Below, piece by piece: positions 20,175-33,015 of a stretch of DNA of 64,000 bases; within the stretch, counting starts at the first letter, position 1, and every line of letters begins with the position of its first letter. A program made the translations under genes and the position numbers. The notes under the pieces were generated by a model. The model saw only the letters and a list, made by a program, of their open reading frames with translations. It was not told the DNA's origin and made no database searches. This stretch comes from Micromonospora kangleipakensis (GTDB taxonomy: Bacteria > Actinomycetota > Actinomycetes > Mycobacteriales > Micromonosporaceae): assembly GCF_004217615.1 (NCBI RefSeq), contig NZ_SHLD01000001.1, positions 1-64,000 of the forward strand, in the 5' to 3' direction.

Positions 20175-20283
20175 GAGGTCCTCCTGTCGACGCGCCTCGC
20201 CCACCGCGATGCGGCGGACACCGGCCAGGCTACCGTCGCCGGTCCCGTCGGCGGGGCCGGGCGCGGACGCCTCCCCCCGGCGG

Positions 20284-20652
20284 TCAGTCGACGTTCGGGG
20301 CGTAGTCGCGCCCGAAGGGGGCGTCGGCGAGCCGGACCACCCCGATCACCACGGTCGCCACCACCGCCACCGCCGCCAGCACCAGGCCGGTCCAGGCCAG
20401 CCGCTCCCCGCGCCGCAGCCAGTCCCCACCGGTCAGGAAGCCGCCCGAGGCGTACGCCTCCCGGCGGGCCTGCCGGGCGAGCAGGAGGGCGATCGTCGAC
20501 GGCACCACCCCGCCGACGAAGATCCCGGTCAACGCCCCGATCAGGCCCAGGGCGAAGACCGCGCGGGCCTTCGTCGACGTCGTCGGCTCAGGGTCGAGCG
20601 GATGGCGCGGCCCCTGCTGGGCGACGGGCACCGGCCCGGGTGCGGTCGTCAT
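20284..20652 (-). CDS. small DUF4190-like membrane protein
   Basis: A 122-residue product with two membrane segments: KARAVFALGLIGALTGIFVG with its continuation, and LAWTGLVLAAVAVVATVVIG near the C-terminus. Between them lies a polar loop ending LARQARREAYASGG. This resembles the second gene of a small membrane-protein pair with 19323-20174. ATG 20652 is chosen; ATGs at 20664 and 20667 are alternatives and none has a good ribosome-binding site. Its 5' end abuts a decayed MFS gene. No function can be assigned. Confidence 0.6.
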   Translation of the reverse strand: MTTAPGPVPVAQQGPRHPLDPEPTTSTKARAVFALGLIGALTGIFVGGVVPSTIALLLARQARREAYASGGFLTGGDWLRRGERLAWTGLVLAAVAVVATVVIGVVRLADAPFGRDYAPNVD

Positions 20653-20660
20653 GCCCACCA

Positions 20661-21128
20661 TCATGCCGCGCTGGCGGCTTCGACGAGGCCGACCGGCCGC
20701 GGTCTCCCCCGCCGGAACCGGCGTCCGGGTGATCGGCACCGCCGTCTCCCCCGCCGCCAGCGGCGCGGCGCGGAGCAGGAGCAGCGCGGCCAGACCACCG
20801 CAGCCGCCTCGGTGAGCAGCACCGCGCGGTTGTCGAGCACCCCGACCAGGTACGCCCCGAGCCCGATCGATGCGGTCTGCGGGACGGTAGCGGCCACCTC
20901 GAAGCCGGCGTACACCCGGCCCTGGAGCCGTTCCGGTGCCCTGCGCTGGAGGAGGGTGATCAGGGCGATCGCCTCGACGGTCAGCCCGACCGCGCCGTTG
21001 CTGCCGGTCAGCTCCTTCACCCAGATCCCGCAGGCCAGCCACATGGAGCTGTCGCCGACGAGGGAGAGGGTCTGCCCGGTCAGGTACCGCCCGGCCCGGC
21101 GGTCAGCCAGCAGGCGTCGGGTCGACAT
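20661..21128 (-). pseudogene. MFS transporter remnant with internal deletion
   Basis: The N-terminus RRLLADRRAGRYLTGQTLSL continues through one membrane segment of an MFS carrier to VGLTVEA. It then jumps directly to IALITLLQRRAPERLQGRV, a segment normally found near the C-terminal third of such proteins. After LLTEAAA the frame shifts: the other frame reads AALLLLRAAPLAAGE, a plausible last helix. Only about 155 of an expected 400 residues remain, so it cannot be a working carrier. It pairs with the decayed ArsR-type regulator just upstream. Confidence 0.7.
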
Positions 21129-21608
21129 CCGCCACCTCCGGGTGGCCGAAACGGGCGGTGAACCCGGCCACCAGCTCCCGGTAAGCCGCCCCGAACTCGG
21201 CCAGCTCCGCCGCCGTGAGGTGGAAGAGGTGCTGCTGGCCCGTGGCTGCCTGCTACCACTCGCCGGGGTAGGTGGGGGCGTCGTCGACGAAGCGGCGCAG
21301 CCGCTGGACGTACCCGGTCGAGCAGCACCCGGTCGAGAGCCTGCGAGGCGCGGGTCCAGTCCGGGTCCTCGGGCCGGGCCGGCGCGGACCGCCTCCGCCG
21401 GGTCAGCCGCCAGGGCCGGGCGCGCCCGCGACCGCCGCCCGCCTCCTCGACGAAGCCGTAGCGGGCCAGCTGCCGCAGGTGGAAGGAGCAGGTCGTCGGG
21501 ATCTCCCCGATCAGCTCGCCGGCCTGGGTGGCGGTCAGCGGGCCCTCGCCGAGGGCCTCCATCAGGGCCAGCCGTACGGGATGACTGAGCGCCCGCAGTG
21601 CACCCCGA
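21103..21608 (-). pseudogene. ArsR-type winged-helix regulator, decayed
   Basis: ALRALSHPVRLALMEALGEG and the recognition helix region EIPTTCSFHLRQLARYGFVEE are typical ArsR-type winged helix. No start codon precedes ALRALSHP: upstream sequence is the rpoC terminator hairpin. Further on the coherent reading moves to another frame (RLRRFVDDAPTYPGEW), meets a TAG stop, and resumes as QAATGQQHLFHLTAAELAEF to DVDPTPAG, overlapping the MFS start. Frameshift, stop codon and missing start together mark a pseudogene that once regulated the adjacent MFS carrier. Confidence 0.7.
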
Positions 21609-21613
21609 GACGC

Positions 21614-21647
21614 GACGAGGCCCCCGGCAGACGCCGGGGGCCTCGTC
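21614..21647 (-). terminator. rpoC transcription terminator
   Basis: Fifteen perfect base pairs (GACGAGGCCCCCGGC / GCCGGGGGCCTCGTC) with an AGAC loop, 12 bases after the rpoC stop. It is GC-only with no U-tract, as common in actinobacteria. Confidence 0.8.
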
Positions 21648-21659
21648 GTTTCCTACTGC

Positions 21660-24600
21660 TTAGCGGTACGACCCGAAGTCGAAGTCGTCCAGCGGCACCG
21701 CCTGGCCGCTGGCCGGCCCGAAGCCGTAGTCCGTCTCCGGGTAGCCGGTCATCGAGTAGACCTTGGCCTTCGCCTCCTCGGTCGGCTCGACCCGGACGTT
21801 GCGGTACTTGCTGATGCCCGTACCGGCCGGGATGAGCTTACCGATGATCACGTTCTCCTTGAGGCCGACGAGCGAGTCGCTGCGCGAGTTGATCGCCGCG
21901 TCGGTCAGCACCCGGGTGGTCTCCTGGAAGGAGGCCGCCGAGAGCCAGGAGTCGGTGGCCAGCGAGGCCTTGGTGATACCCATCAGCACCGGGCGACCGG
22001 CGGCGGGCTCGCCGCCCTCGCCGACGAGCCGGCGGTTCTCCGACTCGAAGAGCGCCCGGTCGACCAGCACGCCCGGCAGGAACTCGGTCGAGCCGGAGTC
22101 GATGACCGTCACCCGCTTGAGCATCTGGCGGATGATGATCTCGATGTGCTTGTCGTGGATGAGCACACCCTGCGAGCGGTAGACCTCCTGGACCTCCTGG
22201 GTCAGGTGGACCTGGACCGCGCGCGGGCCGAGGATGCGGAGCAGCTCGTGCGGGTCGATGGTGCCCTCGGTGAGCTTCTCGCCGACCTCGACGTGACCGC
22301 CGTCGTGGGTCCGCAGCTTGACCCGCTTGGAGATCTTGTCGTAGACGATCTCGTCGCTGCCGTCGTCCGGCACCACGATGATCTTCCGGGACCGCTCGCC
22401 GTCCTCGATCCGGATCCGACCCGGGGTGTCGGCGATGGGCGCCTTACCCTTCGGGACCCGGGCCTCGAAGATCTCCTGCACACGCGGCAGACCCTGGGTG
22501 ATGTCCTCACCCGCGACACCACCGGTGTGGAAGGTACGCATCGTCAGCTGGGTACCCGGCTCACCGATGGACTGGGCGGCGATGATGCCGACCGCCTCGC
22601 CGATGTCGACCGACTTGCCGGTCGGCAGCGAACGGCCGTAGCAAGCCGCGCAGACGCCGAGCTTCGACTCACAGGTGAGCACGCTGCGCACCCGCACCGT
22701 CTCCACCCCGGCCGCGACGATCTTGTCGACCAGGATCGAGTTGAGGTCCTGACCCCGCTCGGCGACGACGTTGCCGTCCGGCCCCTTGATGTCGTCGGCC
22801 AGGGTCCGGGCGTGCACGCTGGTCTCGGCGTGGGTGTGGACGACCAGCTTGCTGTCGAGCCGCTCGCCGATCTGCATCGGGATGGCCCGGTCGGTGCCGC
22901 AGTCCTCCTCGCGGATGATGACGTCCTGCGAGACGTCCACCAGACGACGGGTCAGGTAACCCGAGTCGGCGGTACGCAGGGCGGTGTCCGCGAGACCCTT
23001 ACGGGCACCGTGCGTGGAGATGAAGTACTCCAGCACGGACAGACCCTCCCGGTACGAGGCCTTGATGGGCCGCGGGATGATCTCACCCTTGGGGTTGGCC
23101 ACCAGACCACGGATCGCCGCGATCTGCCGGAGCTGGAGCAGGTTACCGCGAGCACCCGAGTTGATCATCTTCCACAGCGGGTTCTCCTGCGGCAGCGCGG
23201 TGTCCATCTCCTTGGCGACCTCGTTGGTCGCCTTGGTCCAGATCTCGATGAGCTCGCCGCGGCGCTCCTCGGCGGTCATCAGACCACGCTGGTACTGCTT
23301 GTCGATCCGGTCGGCTTCCTTCTCGTACCGCTCCAGGATCTCCCGCTTGCGCGGCGGAGCGATGACGTCCTCCATGCCGATCGTCACGCCGGACCAGGTG
23401 GCCCAGTGGAAACCGGCCTCCTTGAGCCCGTCGAGGGTGGCCGCGAGCGCCACCTTCGGGAAGCGCTCGGCGAGGTCGTTGACGATCGCGGAGAGCTGAC
23501 CCTTGCGGATCTCGTAGTTCACGAAGCGGTAGCCCTGCGGCAGCGTCTCGTTGAACAGCACGCGGCCGAGGGTGGTCTCCACCGTCAGCGCCTCGCCCTC
23601 AACCCAGCCCTCCGGCGCGGTCCACGGCTCGGCGCCGGCGCCGTTGTCGACACCGGTGACGCCGCGCAGCCGGATCCTGACCGGGGCCTGCAGGTGCAGC
23701 TCACCGTTGTCGAACGCCATCCGGGCCTCGGCGTCCGAGCTGAACGACCGGCCCTCGCCCTTCTCACCGGGGGTGAGGTGGGTGAGGTGGTACAGGCCGA
23801 TGACCATGTCCTGGGTGGGCATGGTGACCGGCTTGCCGTCCGCCGGCTTGAGGATGTTGTTCGACGACAGCATCAGGATCCGCGCCTCGGCCTGGGCCTC
23901 GGCGGAGAGCGGCACGTGCACCGCCATCTGGTCACCGTCGAAGTCGGCGTTGAACGCGGTGCAGACCAGCGGGTGGATCTGAATCGCCTTGCCCTCGACC
24001 AGCTGCGGCTCGAAGGCCTGGATGCCCAGCCGGTGCAGGGTCGGCGCGCGGTTCAGCAGCACGGGGTGCTCGCCGATGACCTCTTCCAGCACGTCCCACA
24101 CGACCGGCCGCTGCCGCTCGACCATCCGCTTGGCGGACTTGATGTTCTGCGCGTGGTTGAGGTCGACCAGCCGCTTCATCACGAACGGCTTGAACAGCTC
24201 CAGCGCCATCTGCTTGGGCAGGCCGCACTGGTGCAGCTTGAGCTTCGGGCCGACCACGATGACCGAACGGCCGGAGTAGTCGACGCGCTTGCCCAGCAGG
24301 TTCTGGCGGAACCGGCCCTGCTTGCCCTTGAGCATGTCGGAGAGAGACTTCAGCGGGCGGTTGCCCGGACCGGTGACCGGCCGGCCGCGACGGCCGTTGT
24401 CGAACAGCGCGTCGACGGCCTCCTGGAGCATCCGCTTCTCGTTGTTGACGATGATCTCGGGCGCGCCGAGGTCGATCAGCCGCTTGAGGCGGTTGTTCCG
24501 GTTGATCACCCGGCGGTACAGGTCGTTCAGGTCGGAGGTCGCGAAGCGGCCACCGTCCAGCTGCACCATCGGACGCAGGTCCGGCGGGATGACCGGAACG

Positions 24601-25547
24601 CAGTCCAGCACCATGCCGAGCGGCGAGTTGCGGGTGTTCTGGAACGCCGCGACGACCTTCAGCCGCTTGAGCGCCCGGATCTTCCGCTGGCCCTTGCCGG
24701 AGCGGATGGTCTCGCGCAGGCTCTCGGCCTCGGCCCCGAGGTCCATGTTCTGGACCAGGGCCTTGATGGCCTCGGCGCCCATGCCGCCGGTGAAGTACTC
24801 GCCGAACCGGTCGCGCAGCTCGCGGTAGAGCAGCTCGTCCGTGACCAGCTGCTTCGGCTCGAGCTTGCGGAAGGTGTCGAGGACCTCGTCGAGGCGGTCG
24901 ATCTCGCGCTGGGCCCGGTCGCGGATCTGGCGCATCTCGCGCTCTCCGCCCTCCTTGACCTTGCGCCGGACGTCCGCCTTGGCGCCCTCGGCCTCCAGCT
25001 CGGCCAGGTCGGCCTCGAGCTTGGCGGCCCGCTTCTCGATCTCCGAGTCGCGGCTGTTCTCGGCCTGCCGCTTCTCGGCCAGGATCTCGTTCTCGATGGT
25101 CGAGAGGTCACGGTGACGCGACTCGGCGTCCACGCTCGTCACGACGTACGAGGCGAAGTAGATGATCTTCTCGAGGTCCTTGGGGGCGAGGTCCAGCAGG
25201 TAGCCCAGCCGGCTCGGCACGCCCTTGAAGTACCAGATGTGGGTCACCGGAGCGGCCAGCTCGATGTGCCCCATCCGCTCACGACGGACCTTGGAACGGG
25301 TCACCTCGACGCCGCAGCGCTCGCAGATGATGCCCTTGAAGCGGACCCGCTTGTACTTACCGCAGTAGCACTCCCAGTCCCGCTGCGGACCGAAGATCTT
25401 CTCGCAGAAGAGCCCGTCCTTTTCCGGCTTGAGCGTGCGGTAGTTGATCGTCTCGGGCTTCTTGACCTCACCGTGCGACCACTGACGGATGTCGTCAGCG
25501 GTGGCAAGGCCGATGCGCAGCTCGTCGAAGAAGTTGACGTCGAGCAC
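21660..25547 (-). CDS. rpoC: DNA-directed RNA polymerase subunit beta'
   Basis: Catalytic subunit of RNA polymerase, 1295 residues. The N-terminal zinc site is seen in [20 protein letters not shown], the magnesium-binding active site in [16 protein letters not shown], and the second zinc site in CGTDRAIP plus [15 protein letters not shown]. The start is GTG 25547 ([12 protein letters not shown]) with GGGG five bases upstream. It follows rpoB after an 80-base gap that contains a strong hairpin. No insertion or truncation is seen. Confidence 0.98.
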   Translation of the reverse strand: MLDVNFFDELRIGLATADDIRQWSHGEVKKPETINYRTLKPEKDGLFCEKIFGPQRDWECYCGKYKRVRFKGIICERCGVEVTRSKVRRERMGHIELAAPVTHIWYFKGVPSRLGYLLDLAPKDLEKIIYFASYVVTSVDAESRHRDLSTIENEILAEKRQAENSRDSEIEKRAAKLEADLAELEAEGAKADVRRKVKEGGEREMRQIRDRAQREIDRLDEVLDTFRKLEPKQLVTDELLYRELRDRFGEYFTGGMGAEAIKALVQNMDLGAEAESLRETIRSGKGQRKIRALKRLKVVAAFQNTRNSPLGMVLDCVPVIPPDLRPMVQLDGGRFATSDLNDLYRRVINRNNRLKRLIDLGAPEIIVNNEKRMLQEAVDALFDNGRRGRPVTGPGNRPLKSLSDMLKGKQGRFRQNLLGKRVDYSGRSVIVVGPKLKLHQCGLPKQMALELFKPFVMKRLVDLNHAQNIKSAKRMVERQRPVVWDVLEEVIGEHPVLLNRAPTLHRLGIQAFEPQLVEGKAIQIHPLVCTAFNADFDGDQMAVHVPLSAEAQAEARILMLSSNNILKPADGKPVTMPTQDMVIGLYHLTHLTPGEKGEGRSFSSDAEARMAFDNGELHLQAPVRIRLRGVTGVDNGAGAEPWTAPEGWVEGEALTVETTLGRVLFNETLPQGYRFVNYEIRKGQLSAIVNDLAERFPKVALAATLDGLKEAGFHWATWSGVTIGMEDVIAPPRKREILERYEKEADRIDKQYQRGLMTAEERRGELIEIWTKATNEVAKEMDTALPQENPLWKMINSGARGNLLQLRQIAAIRGLVANPKGEIIPRPIKASYREGLSVLEYFISTHGARKGLADTALRTADSGYLTRRLVDVSQDVIIREEDCGTDRAIPMQIGERLDSKLVVHTHAETSVHARTLADDIKGPDGNVVAERGQDLNSILVDKIVAAGVETVRVRSVLTCESKLGVCAACYGRSLPTGKSVDIGEAVGIIAAQSIGEPGTQLTMRTFHTGGVAGEDITQGLPRVQEIFEARVPKGKAPIADTPGRIRIEDGERSRKIIVVPDDGSDEIVYDKISKRVKLRTHDGGHVEVGEKLTEGTIDPHELLRILGPRAVQVHLTQEVQEVYRSQGVLIHDKHIEIIIRQMLKRVTVIDSGSTEFLPGVLVDRALFESENRRLVGEGGEPAAGRPVLMGITKASLATDSWLSAASFQETTRVLTDAAINSRSDSLVGLKENVIIGKLIPAGTGISKYRNVRVEPTEEAKAKVYSMTGYPETDYGFGPASGQAVPLDDFDFGSYR

Positions 25548-25591
25548 TATGTCCCCTATGTCGTCGTCTGTACTGCTTAGCTAGTGGGTGG

Positions 25592-25621
25592 GGTCGGGAG
25601 CCGGCGAGCCGGCTCCCGACC
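25592..25621 (-). other. 13-bp hairpin between rpoB and rpoC
   Basis: GGTCGGGAGCCGG and CCGGCTCCCGACC pair perfectly over a CGAG tetraloop, six bases after the rpoB stop and 44 bases before the rpoC start. It looks like a terminator, yet rpoC must be transcribed through it. Confidence 0.6.
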
Positions 25622-25627
25622 GCTCAC

Positions 25628-29059
<3,432 letters not shown>

Positions 29060-29186
29060 GATGCGTCCTTCCGAGGACCGGTGCTGCAGAACGGCTGGTA
29101 CGCGTGCACTCCAATGACCCCACCAGAATTATCCGTAAACGGACATTTCCGAGCAGGGGTCAAGTCGGAAGGCAGCGCAAACTAGC

Positions 29187-29215
29187 AGTGTAGCCGAGAG
29201 GCTAACCGCTGTCCA
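29187..29215 (-). promoter_or_regulatory. rpoB-rpoC promoter
   Basis: On the minus strand TGGACA (29215-29210) and TACACT (29192-29187) are 17 bases apart, a strong match to -35/-10. The predicted leader is about 120 bases. A second string, TTGACC near 29160 followed by GGATAAT, is less well spaced. The 570-base rplL-rpoB gap holds no gene. Confidence 0.65.
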
Positions 29216-29539
29216 GCCCACCCCGCAGGTCATCGCGGAACTCGCCTCGGGACCCTGGAAAACGGGTCTCACGGGCCGCTCGGAACGCGACGTTCCTGCC
29301 GGGCCGCTCGGGTATGGCGGCGGTGGTGCTGCCGCTGCCATTACCCAAGTGGCGGCCGTTGCAAGCGCGGAAGGTCTTGCTGGTGTCAGCGTGCCTGCCA
29401 GCCCGGTCTCGCGTCAAGGGCCGGTTACCGGTCGGGGTGTCTTTCCCACCGACGGACTACCGACCGGCCCCGCTGTACAGGGTACGCCGGACGCCGGACG
29501 CCCTGCTCACGCCGCTGCCACCGGAACCCACCAACCAGA

Positions 29540-29573
29540 GCGGGCGGCGATCCGTTCCCGGATCACCGCCCGC
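29540..29573 (-). terminator. terminator after rplL
   Basis: GCGGGCGGCGATCCG and CGGATCACCGCCCGC form a 15-pair stem with one mismatch and a TTCC loop, about 60 bases after rplL. No U-tract is present. Confidence 0.65.
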
Positions 29574-29589
29574 CGCGACGCGGTGTGCC

Positions 29590-29607
29590 CCGGCTCACGT
29601 GAGCCGG
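29590..29607 (-). other. 18-base palindrome after rplL
   Basis: CCGGCTCAC followed directly by GTGAGCCGG, 24 bases beyond the rplL stop. It could form a seven-pair hairpin, or act as a protein-binding site, just ahead of the larger terminator. Confidence 0.45.
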
Positions 29608-29631
29608 ACGCGCGTCAGGTCGAACTCAAGG

Positions 29632-30015
29632 TCACTTGAGGGTGACCTTGGCGCCCTCGCCCTCGAGCTTGGCCTTGGCCTTCTCGGCGGTCTCCTTGTT
29701 GGCCTTCTCCAGGACGGCCTTCGGAGCAGCCTCGACCAGGTCCTTGGCCTCCTTGAGGCCCAGGCCGGTCAGCTCACGCACGACCTTGATGACCTGGATC
29801 TTCTTGCCACCGTCGGCGTCGAGGATGACGTCGAACTCGTCCTTCTCCGGCTCGGCCTCGGCCGGGGCGGCACCCGGGGCGGCAACGCCCATCGCGACCG
29901 GGGCCGCGGCGGTGACCTCGAAGGTCGTCTCGAACTGCTTCACGAACTCGGAGAGCTCGATCAGCGTCATCTCCTTGAACGCGTCGAGCAGCTCGTCGGT
30001 GCTGAGCTTCGCCAT
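29632..30015 (-). CDS. rplL: 50S ribosomal protein L7/L12
   Basis: Stalk protein that recruits translation GTPases. The 127-residue product has the dimerisation domain [20 protein letters not shown], an alanine-rich hinge and the C-terminal factor-binding domain [31 protein letters not shown]. It is 54 bases after rplJ and followed by two hairpins. Normal length, no oddities. Confidence 0.98.
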   Translation of the reverse strand: MAKLSTDELLDAFKEMTLIELSEFVKQFETTFEVTAAAPVAMGVAAPGAAPAEAEPEKDEFDVILDADGGKKIQVIKVVRELTGLGLKEAKDLVEAAPKAVLEKANKETAEKAKAKLEGEGAKVTLK

Positions 30016-30069
30016 GTCTGGCGTCCTTTCTAAAAGTGAAAACTAAGAACGTGGGTGCGCCGGGAGGCC

Positions 30070-30615
30070 TCAGGCCGCCTCGGCGCCCTCCTTCTCGCGC
30101 TTGTCCTGCAGGGCAGCCGCCAGACGGGCGGTCTTGGAGAGCGGAGCCTGGAACAGGGCCGCGGCCTTGCTCAGGTTGCCCTTCATCGCGCCGGCCAGCT
30201 TGGCCAGCAGCACCTCGCGGGACTCCAGGTCGGCGAGCTTCGTGACCTCGGCCGCGGAAATGGCCTTGCCCTCGAAGACACCGCCCTTGATGACGAGCTT
30301 CGGGTTGGCCTTCGCGAAGTCGCGAAGCCCCTTCGCCGCCTCGACGACGTCGCCCGAAACGAAAGTCAGCGCGGTAGGACCGGTGAACAGCTCGTCGAGG
30401 CCGGAGATGCCCGCCTCGGTCGCCGCACGCTTGGCCAGCGTGTTCTTCGCGACCGTGTAGGTGGTCTCCTTGCCGAGCGAGCGCCGCAGCTGGGTGAGCT
30501 GGGAAACCGTCAGACCACGGTACTCGGTGAGCACTGCAGCGCCCGCGTTGCGGAAGCTGTCGGTCAGCTCAGCGACGGCCGTGGCCTTGTCGGCCCGGAT
30601 CGGCTTGTCCGCCAT
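30070..30615 (-). CDS. rplJ: 50S ribosomal protein L10
   Basis: Base of the L7/L12 stalk; also the autogenous repressor of this operon in studied bacteria. The 181-residue protein begins [19 protein letters not shown] at ATG 30615, with GAGAGGAGG close upstream. The open frame extends further but runs into the leader. Blocks [19 protein letters not shown] and [13 protein letters not shown] are typical. The upstream leader has the layout expected of an L10 leader. Confidence 0.97.
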   Translation of the reverse strand: MADKPIRADKATAVAELTDSFRNAGAAVLTEYRGLTVSQLTQLRRSLGKETTYTVAKNTLAKRAATEAGISGLDELFTGPTALTFVSGDVVEAAKGLRDFAKANPKLVIKGGVFEGKAISAAEVTKLADLESREVLLAKLAGAMKGNLSKAAALFQAPLSKTARLAAALQDKREKEGAEAA

Positions 30616-30699
30616 GTCCCTCCTCTCTCGTTGCTCGAGGCTGGTCGCCGTCGACGAGCGGAGGCTCTGCGACGGCGCCGGAGGCATCACGACAACGAG

Positions 30700-30800
30700 A
30701 AAAGCCCCGGCGCAGGGCGCGCGGGGCGAGGGCCGGCCTGATCACCATGGTCGGCGGACCACGGTAAGAACCGATTTTCGCTTGCCGCCCTGCGCGGGTC
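30700..30800 (-). promoter_or_regulatory. L10 leader (rplJL attenuator)
   Basis: On the minus strand a stem (30704-30727: GCCCCG, bulge, GCGC / GCGC, CGGGGC) is followed by TTTTCTCGTT, a U-tract terminator, 85 bases before rplJ. Upstream, GCGCAGGGC (complement of 30787-30795) can pair perfectly with GCCCTGCGC (complement of 30710-30718) inside that stem, so the two structures exclude each other. This matches the logic of the known L10 leader family, in which L10 binding sets the choice. Confidence 0.65.
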
Positions 30801-30872
30801 GCCCGTCATCGCGGAACCTTCGACCGTGCCGGAGCACGGTGACCAGCGGTCTCTGGGTGGAACTACCTCCCC

Positions 30873-30902
30873 AGGCTACGCGACGTGTCCGCGTACCGCC
30901 AA
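30873..30902 (-). promoter_or_regulatory. candidate rplJ-rplL promoter
   Basis: TTGGCG (30902-30897) and TAGCCT (30878-30873) are 18 bases apart on the minus strand. The -10 is of common actinobacterial form, the -35 is moderate. It lies directly upstream of the L10 leader. Confidence 0.45.
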
Positions 30903-30924
30903 ATCGCCCCCCGCGTGCGCCCGG

Positions 30925-31104
30925 TCACGCCGTCAGGCCCGGGAGCGGCGTCGCCAGGCGTAACCGGCGAGGGCCACCGCGGCCCAGGCCGCCGCCCAGC
31001 GCAACGCCCACCGTGGCGAGGGCGAGCAGGCCGGCGAGGACCGGTGCCAGCGCCCGTCCGGTACGCAGAAAGGCGGCCAGCCGCAGCCGGACCAGCGCGG
31101 TCAC
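30925..31104 (-). pseudogene. ABC permease remnant
   Basis: GTG 31104 overlaps the stop of the adjacent ATPase remnant (GTGA). The reading TALVRLRLAAFLRTGRALAP looks like the N-terminus of an ABC permease partner and runs into one hydrophobic segment. The rest of a membrane protein is absent. From about codon 36 the natural-looking C-terminus, RWAAAWAAVALAGYAWRRR, is found in another frame and ends at 30933. Large internal deletion plus a frameshift make this a non-functional gene. Confidence 0.6.
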
Positions 31105-31523
31105 CGGGCCGCCTCCCGGGCCGGACCGCCCGCGCCCGGCTCACCCGGCGCGGCGCCGCCACCGGCGCGTACCCGGAGGATCTGGTGGCCGTCGGCGCGC
31201 AGGCGGGCCACGGTGCCGGCGACCCGCGCGGTCGGGGCGGCGAGCCCGGCCATCCCGCCCATCGCGGCGAGGTAGTGCGCCACGGTGAACGGCTGGTCGG
31301 CCGGGAAGCGCTCCGGGACCCAGCCGACGGCGGCGGGCCGGTCGACCACCCGGCCACGGGTCGGCCGGAGCACGCCGGCGGCGACCTGGAGCAGCGTGGA
31401 CTTGCCCACCCCGTTGCGGCCGAGCACGACCGCGACCTCACCCGGACCGATCCGCACGTCCGTCTCCCGCAGCACCCACGGGCCGCGCCGGTGGTACCGC
31501 AACCAGACGTTCTCCAGCCGCAT
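31101..31523 (-). pseudogene. ABC transporter ATPase with internal deletion
   Basis: The start MRLENVWLRYHRRGPWVLRE, Walker A GRNGVGKST and Q-loop region VGWVPERFP are intact, so residues 1-110 look like a normal ABC ATPase. The chain then passes from VARLRADG straight to HQILRVRAGGG and a tail ending PAREAAR. The signature LSGGQ, Walker B and switch histidine are missing, so ATP hydrolysis is not expected. At 140 residues it is about half the usual size. The frame is kept across the deletion. It follows the rplA terminator and precedes the permease remnant. Confidence 0.7.
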
Positions 31524-31551
31524 GCCGCGAGCCTGCCACAGCGGACAAACG

Positions 31552-31587
31552 AACGGGCCCCGCCACGGTGTCGTGGCGGGGCCCGTT
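31552..31587 (-). terminator. rplK-rplA terminator
   Basis: Fifteen perfect base pairs (AACGGGCCCCGCCAC / GTGGCGGGGCCCGTT) with a six-base loop, 13 bases after the rplA stop. On the minus strand CGTTTG follows, a weak U-rich run. Confidence 0.8.
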
Positions 31588-31600
31588 ACGGGAGCCGTGC

Positions 31601-32317
31601 TCAGGCCTCGGCCGAGCCCTCCTGCAGGTTCTTCACCAGCTTCGGGTCGACCGGAACGCCCGGGCCCATGGTGGTGGTCAGGACCACCTTCTTGAGGTAC
31701 GTGCCCTTGGCCGCGGACGGCTTGGCGCGGAGCACCTCGTCGAGGACGGCGGCGTAGTTGTCGATCAGCTGGGTCTCGGAGAACGAGGCCTTGCCGATGA
31801 TCAGGTGGAGGTTGGAGTGCTTGTCCACCCGGAAGGTGATCTTACCGCCCTTGATGTCCGAGACGGCCTTGGTGACGTCCATGGTCACCGTGCCGGTCTT
31901 CGGGTTCGGCATCAGGCCGCGCGGGCCCAGGATCCGCGCGATCCGGCCGATCTTGGCCATCTGGTCCGGGGTGGCGATCGCCGCGTCGAAGTCCAGCCAA
32001 CCACCCTGGATGCGAGCGACCAGCTCGTCGGTGCCCACCTCGTCCGCACCCGCCGCGGCGGCCTCCTCGGCCTTCGCGCCGGCGGCGAAGACGATCACGC
32101 GGGCGGTCTTACCGGTGCCGTGCGGCAGGTTGACCGTGCCGCGGACCATCTGGTCCGCCTTGCGGGGGTCGACGCCGAGGCGCATCGCGACCTCGACCGT
32201 GGCGTCGAACTTGACGTTGGTGGTGTCCTTGGCCAGCTTGACGGCCTCGGCGGGGGTGTAGAGCTTCGACCGGTCGATGACCTCGGCGGCCTTGCGGTAG
32301 CTCTTGCTGCGCTGCAT
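31601..32317 (-). CDS. rplA: 50S ribosomal protein L1
   Basis: L1-stalk protein that helps release E-site tRNA, and repressor of rplKA in studied bacteria. The 238 residues start [20 protein letters not shown] and contain [18 protein letters not shown], the L1 signature. It lies 82 bases after rplK with no hairpin between, so the two are one operon. Confidence 0.97.
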   Translation of the reverse strand: MQRSKSYRKAAEVIDRSKLYTPAEAVKLAKDTTNVKFDATVEVAMRLGVDPRKADQMVRGTVNLPHGTGKTARVIVFAAGAKAEEAAAAGADEVGTDELVARIQGGWLDFDAAIATPDQMAKIGRIARILGPRGLMPNPKTGTVTMDVTKAVSDIKGGKITFRVDKHSNLHLIIGKASFSETQLIDNYAAVLDEVLRAKPSAAKGTYLKKVVLTTTMGPGVPVDPKLVKNLQEGSAEA

Positions 32318-32399
32318 TTCTGGTTACTCCTGTGGTCTATGGCGGGCCGCGGTCACCGCGCGCCCTCCCACGAACTGAGCGGGAAAGTGCTGACCGACG

Positions 32400-32831
32400 T
32401 CAGTCGTTGACGATGATGCCCATCGACCGGGCGGTGCCGGCGATGATCTTCGCAGCCTGGTCGACGTCGTTGGCGTTGAGGTCGACCATCTTCTTCTCGG
32501 CGATCTCACGCACCTGGGCCTGGGTCACGGAGCCGACCTTCTGGCTCTGCGGGACGCCCGAGCCCTTCTCCACGCCGGCGGCCTTGAGCAGCAGCCGGGC
32601 GGCGGGCGGGGTCTTCAGGACGAAGGTGAAGGTCCGGTCCTCGTACACGCTGATCTCGGCGGGGACGATGTCGCCCCGCTGGGACTCGGTCTGCGCGTTG
32701 TAGGACTTGCAGAACTCCATGATGTTCACGCCGTGCTGACCGAGCGCCGGGCCGACGGGCGGAGCCGGCGTGGCCTGGCCCGCCTTCAGCTGAAGCGTGA
32801 ACGTCTTGACGAGCTTCTTCTTCGGAGGCAT
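32400..32831 (-). CDS. rplK: 50S ribosomal protein L11
   Basis: GTPase-centre protein and target, with 23S rRNA, of thiostrepton; also needed for the stringent response. The 143-residue product starts [20 protein letters not shown] and has the proline-rich [17 protein letters not shown] 32831 is chosen by family length; the open frame extends 17 codons further. A weak TACCCT -10 lies at 32914-32919. Confidence 0.97.
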   Translation of the reverse strand: MPPKKKLVKTFTLQLKAGQATPAPPVGPALGQHGVNIMEFCKSYNAQTESQRGDIVPAEISVYEDRTFTFVLKTPPAARLLLKAAGVEKGSGVPQSQKVGSVTQAQVREIAEKKMVDLNANDVDQAAKIIAGTARSMGIIVND

Positions 32832-32972
32832 GTCTCTTCCTGGGGCTTGGAACTGGGAAAGCGCCGGGTCGCGGGCACGCACGGTCAGCGCGATGCGACA
32901 ACGACGACGTTCTAGGGTAGCGCAGACTTCCGCCGCCCTCCGCGCCGAGGTCCGACGGGAGGGCGAAACGAC

Positions 32973-33006
32973 GCACCGGCGGCAGGCCGAAGCCCGCCGC
33001 CGGTGC
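32973..33006 (-). terminator. nusG terminator
   Basis: GCACCGGCGGC and GCCGCCGGTGC pair over a 12-base loop, nine bases after the nusG stop. It separates secE-nusG from rplK-rplA. Confidence 0.65.
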
Positions 33007-33015
33007 GACCGTACG

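Noticed and set aside
22146..25580. Plus-strand frame of 1144 codons opposite rpoC
   Set aside because: Antisense shadow of rpoC; composition is leucine/arginine/valine biased with no motif.
29340..29640. Frames in the rplL–rpoB gap
   Set aside because: No start signals or domains; the gap is better explained by two hairpins and the rpoB promoter.
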